From: Sinomonas sp. ASV486
GTDB taxonomy: Bacteria > Actinomycetota > Actinomycetes > Actinomycetales > Micrococcaceae
Reading direction: 5' to 3'
Length of the DNA stretch: 64,000 nucleotides
Assembly (NCBI RefSeq): GCF_030908215.1
Contig: NZ_JAVFJK010000003.1
Location: 61,883-125,882 of the forward strand
Of this stretch, positions 57,977-64,000 are shown piece by piece. A program made the translations under genes and the position numbers. The notes under the pieces are model-generated. The model was not told where the DNA came from. It did not search any database and saw only the letters and a program-made list of their open reading frames with translations. The stretch's first letter is position 1, and every line of letters begins with the position of its first letter.

Positions 57977-59485
57977 TTAGAGCTTCTGGCGCCTGGGCTC
58001 GGTGGGCAGCGGCCAAGGACCGATCTGCTCGCGGACCGGGGCTGCCGCACCCTCGAGCATCTGCCCGGCGTCGGCGAGGTCCCCGACCTTGTGGACGCGC
58101 AGGGCGTTGGTCGATCCCGCGACCCCGGGAGGCGAGCCGGCGGCGACCACGACGATATCGTTCGGCGTAGCGAGACCGGCGTGGAGGAGGTAGTCGTCGA
58201 CCTGCGCGATCATCTGATCGGTATGCGCAGCGAAGTCCACCATCCGCGGCTGGATCCCCCAGCAGAGGCTGAGGATGTTCAGCGTCGAGGTCAGCGGGGT
58301 GAACGCGAAGATCGGCTTCTGCGGCCGGAGGCGGCTCAGGCGACGCGCCGAGTCACCGGACTGCGTGAACGTGCAGATGTACTTGGCGTCGAGCTGGTCC
58401 GCAATCGCGACGGCGGCACGGGTGATCGCACCACCTCGCGTCTTCGGCTGGGACCCGAGCGGCGGTACGCGCTCGAGGCCATGCTCCTCGGTGGACTCGA
58501 TGATCCGCGCCATCGTCTTCACGGTCTCGATGGGGTAGGCGCCAACGCTCGTCTCGCCCGAGAGCATGACCGCATCCGCGCCGTCGAGCACCGCATTCGC
58601 GCAGTCGGAGGCTTCGGCGCGCGTCGGGCGGGGGTTCTCGATCATGGACTCGAGCACCTGGGTCGCCACGATGACCGGCTTGGCCCAGCGGCGTGCAAGC
58701 TCGATCGCGCGCTTCTGCACGAGCGGGACCTGCTCGAGCGGAAGCTCCACGCCGAGGTCGCCACGGGCCACCATGATCGCATCGAACGCGTCGATGATCT
58801 CGTGGAGCTGGTCCACCGCCTGGGGCTTCTCGATCTTGGCAATCACCGGCACACGGCGACCTTCCTCGTCCATGATCTCGTGCACTCGGTCGACGTCGCT
58901 CGCATCCCGCACGAACGAGAGCGCGATGAAATCGACGCCGCGCTTGAGAGCCCAGCGGAGGTCGGCCTCATCTTTCTCGCTCAACGCGGGGACATTCACG
59001 GCGACACCGGGCAGGTTGATGCCCTTGTTATTGGACACCGTGCCGGCCACCGTGACCTCGGTGACGACCTTCACGTCGTCAACCGCGGTCGCGAGCAGCG
59101 CGACCTTTCCATCGTCGATGAGAAGGGTGTCTCCCACCCTGACGTCCTCGGTGAGGCTCTTCAGTGTCGTCGAGCAGATGTCCTTGGTGCCCGGAACGTC
59201 ATCGGTCGTGATGGTGAAGACATCGCCGACGGCAAGCAGGTGCGGGCCGTCGACGAACCGGCCGAGGCGAATCTTGGGGCCCTGGAGGTCGGCCATGATG
59301 CCCACGGCTTTGCCGAGCTCGGCGGCCGCCTTGCGGACGTTCTCATAGGTGCCGTCATGCACCGAGTAGTCGCCGTGGCTCATGTTCATGCGGGCCACAT
59401 CCACCCCCGCCTCGATGACAGCGACGGTGTTCTCGTAGCTGGAGATGGCCGGACCGAACGTGGCCACGATCTTCGCGCGTCTCAT
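57977..59485 (-). CDS. pyk: Pyruvate kinase
   Basis: 502 residues. Converts phosphoenolpyruvate and ADP to pyruvate and ATP, ending the glycolytic steps encoded at 18-21 kb. Blocks: AKIVATFGPA at 4-13, ARMNMSHGD, the active-site IEKPQAVDQL with its lysine (AKIEKPQ), MVARGDLGVELP, and MLSGETSVGAYP. Complete, with the C-terminal regulatory domain. The ATG at 59485 is six bases from TAGGGT, a leaderless start. Confidence 0.97.
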   Translation of the reverse strand: MRRAKIVATFGPAISSYENTVAVIEAGVDVARMNMSHGDYSVHDGTYENVRKAAAELGKAVGIMADLQGPKIRLGRFVDGPHLLAVGDVFTITTDDVPGTKDICSTTLKSLTEDVRVGDTLLIDDGKVALLATAVDDVKVVTEVTVAGTVSNNKGINLPGVAVNVPALSEKDEADLRWALKRGVDFIALSFVRDASDVDRVHEIMDEEGRRVPVIAKIEKPQAVDQLHEIIDAFDAIMVARGDLGVELPLEQVPLVQKRAIELARRWAKPVIVATQVLESMIENPRPTRAEASDCANAVLDGADAVMLSGETSVGAYPIETVKTMARIIESTEEHGLERVPPLGSQPKTRGGAITRAAVAIADQLDAKYICTFTQSGDSARRLSRLRPQKPIFAFTPLTSTLNILSLCWGIQPRMVDFAAHTDQMIAQVDDYLLHAGLATPNDIVVVAAGSPPGVAGSTNALRVHKVGDLADAGQMLEGAAAPVREQIGPWPLPTEPRRQKL

Positions 59486-59491
59486 ATACCT

Positions 59492-59497
59492 ACCCTA
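59492..59497 (-). promoter_or_regulatory. -10 element of pyk (leaderless)
   Basis: Minus-strand TAGGGT, six bases from the ATG at 59485. The only other gap feature is a short TGTCGACA palindrome nearby. Confidence 0.6.
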
Positions 59498-59550
59498 GGT
59501 CTGAAGTTGTCGACAGCGGTTTCTGGTGAGGTGAACAGTTGGGGCCCTGA

Positions 59551-61003
59551 TCAGAGGACCGTGATAGCCCGGTCCGACGGCGCGACCGGCGCCGGCAGTG
59601 TCGTTGAGCCCATGAGGTGCCGGTCCACCGCCGCAGCGGCCGCACGGCCTTCGGCAATGGCCCAGACAATGAGCGACTGGCCACGACCGGCGTCGCCCGC
59701 CACGAAGATCCCGGGAATCTCAGTCATGTAGTCGCCGTCCCGGGCCACGTTGCCGCGCTCATCGAAGCTGGCCTTGACCTGATCCGAGATGCCGGCGGGC
59801 TCGGCGCCTGTGAAGCCGAGGGCGAGGAAGACGAGATCGGCAGGGATGATCTGCTCCGTCCCTGCCTTGGGAACACGCTTGCCGTCGACGAACTCGGTCT
59901 CGGCGACCTTGAGCCCTGCGAGCTTGCCATTCTCCCCCACGAACTCCACGGTCGAGGCGAGGTACGTGCGCACCCCGCCCTCCTCGTGGGCGGTCGCGAC
60001 CTCGAAGAGATTCGGGAACATCGGCCAGGGCTGGTGGGCCGGGCGCTCGGTGGGCGGCTGCTTGCCGATCGCGAGCGTCGTCACCGAGGCAGCCTGCTGG
60101 CGGTGCGCGGTGCCGATGCAGTCGGCTCCCGTGTCGCCGCCGCCGAGGATCACCACGTGCTTGCCGCGCGCGTCGATCTGGTCCGTCACGGTGTCCCCCG
60201 CGGACGCGTGGTTGGACTGCACGAGGTAGTCCATCGCGTAGTGGACGCCGCCGAGGTGGCGACCGGGGATCGGAAGGTCACGCGGCACGGTTGCCCCGGT
60301 CGCGATGACGACGGCGTCGTAGCGCCGCCTCAGCTGATCCCAGCTGACGTCCTTGCCGACGCCGACTCCGGTGCGGAAGCGCGTGCCCTCGGCCTGCATC
60401 TGGGCCACGCGCCGGTCGATGACGTCCTTCTCCATCTTGAAGTCGGGGATGCCATAGCGGAGGAGGCCGCCGATGCGGTCGTCCCGCTCGTAGACGGCGA
60501 CGGTGTGGCCGATGCGGGTGAGCTGCTGCGCCGCCGCGAGTCCCGCGGGACCCGAGCCGACCACTGCGACCGTCTTGCCCGTGAGGCGGGCCGGTGGGAG
60601 CGGCTCCACCCATCCCTCGTCGAACGCCTGCTCAGCGATCGAAACCTCGATCTGCTTGATCGTCACGGCCGGCTGGTTGATGCCGAGCACACAGGCGCTC
60701 TCGCACGGGGCCGGGCACAGGCGACCGGTGAACTCCGGGAAGTTGTTGGTCGCGTGCAGACGCTCGGAGGCGTCCTGGCCCTTGCCGCGACGCGTCAGAT
60801 CGTTCCACTCGGGGATGAGGTTCCCGAGCGGGCACCCGTGGTGGCAGAACGGCACGCCGCAGTCCATGCAGCGCGCGGCCTGCCGGGCGAGGATGGTGCC
60901 CTCCTGCCTGGCCTCGTACACCTCCTTCCAGTCCATGATGCGGACGGGAACTGGGCGCCGCGGCTGCGTCTCACGCTGCCGGACTTTCAGGAATCCGCGT
61001 GGG

Positions 61004-61011
<8 letters not shown>
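59551..61011 (-). CDS. gltD: Glutamate synthase small subunit
   Basis: 486 residues. The NADPH-oxidising subunit that feeds electrons to GltB. Two N-terminal cysteine clusters for [4Fe-4S] binding are present ([14 protein letters not shown] near 48-61 and [12 protein letters not shown] near 97-108), then the FAD loop [15 protein letters not shown] near 149-163 and the NADPH loop [11 protein letters not shown]. The GTG at 61011 overlaps the gltB stop by eight bases, so the two subunits are coupled. Confidence 0.96.

Positions 61012-64000
<2,989 letters not shown>

Overview
This is a GC-rich, gene-dense window from an actinobacterium. GTG starts, short intergenic gaps, WhiA, OpcA, an ANTAR response regulator of the PdtaR type and the gene order all point to Actinomycetota. 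Protein style and synteny best match the Micrococcaceae (the Arthrobacter, Pseudarthrobacter and Sinomonas group), but genus is an inference that a 16S or marker-gene search would have to settle. Nearly every gene belongs to a known family. There is no prophage, insertion sequence, CRISPR array or obvious defence or biosynthetic island.

Layout. Positions 1-70 are an extreme poly-G/poly-C block. 0.1-4.8 kb: minus-strand Fe-S assembly operon sufR-sufB-sufD-sufC-sufT, with no sufS or sufU. 5.0-8.8 kb: a two-gene ABC exporter, heme A synthase ctaA and, convergent to it, heme O synthase ctaB, with a GC-rich inverted repeat between ctaA and ctaB. 9.2-17.4 kb: pentose-phosphate operon tkt-tal-pgi-zwf-opcA-pgl. 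17.5-22.0 kb (minus): secG, tpiA, pgk, gap, then sodA. 22.1-27.1 kb (minus): whiA, yvcK, rapZ, uvrC. 27.2-31.6 kb (minus): an acyltransferase, a HAD phosphatase and uvrA. 31.7-39.1 kb: a GntR regulator, a metallo-beta-lactamase-fold hydrolase, an amidohydrolase, a trans-aconitate-type methyltransferase, a DUF3516-type helicase, a GNAT acetyltransferase and an S33 peptidase. 39.1-43.7 kb (minus): an MFS transporter, uvrB, a small membrane protein and coaE. 43.8-46.3 kb: an IMPACT/YigZ protein, a cupin, a TetR regulator and a flavodoxin. 46.6-53.4 kb (minus): rpsA, a polysaccharide-deacetylase lipoprotein, an Eis-like acetyltransferase and polA. 53.4-57.0 kb: a PaaI thioesterase, a RibD/DHFR-like reductase, a PadR regulator and an ABC1 kinase. 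57.1-64.0 kb: tRNA-Leu(CAA), pdtaR, pyk, gltD and the 3' part of gltB.

How it works together. The window holds much of central carbon metabolism (oxidative and non-oxidative pentose phosphate, lower glycolysis to pyruvate), the heme A branch for cytochrome oxidase, Fe-S cluster assembly, the complete UvrABC excision-repair set with DNA polymerase I, and glutamate synthase. From memory the order matches two separate conserved blocks of Mycobacterium tuberculosis: Rv1420-Rv1466 (uvrC to suf) and roughly Rv1617-Rv1638 (pykA to uvrA), joined here near 27-28 kb.

Main non-genic observations. (1) About sixteen genes share TANNNT, six or seven bases, then the start codon, which is the signature of leaderless mRNAs. 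(2) Several divergent pairs have under 40 bp between start codons. (3) A LexA-like box lies in the uvrA promoter. (4) A GC-rich element at 7736-7869 shares a 13-mer with the homopolymer block at the window start. (5) Several strong hairpins lie between genes. I found no convincing wholly new multi-gene system.
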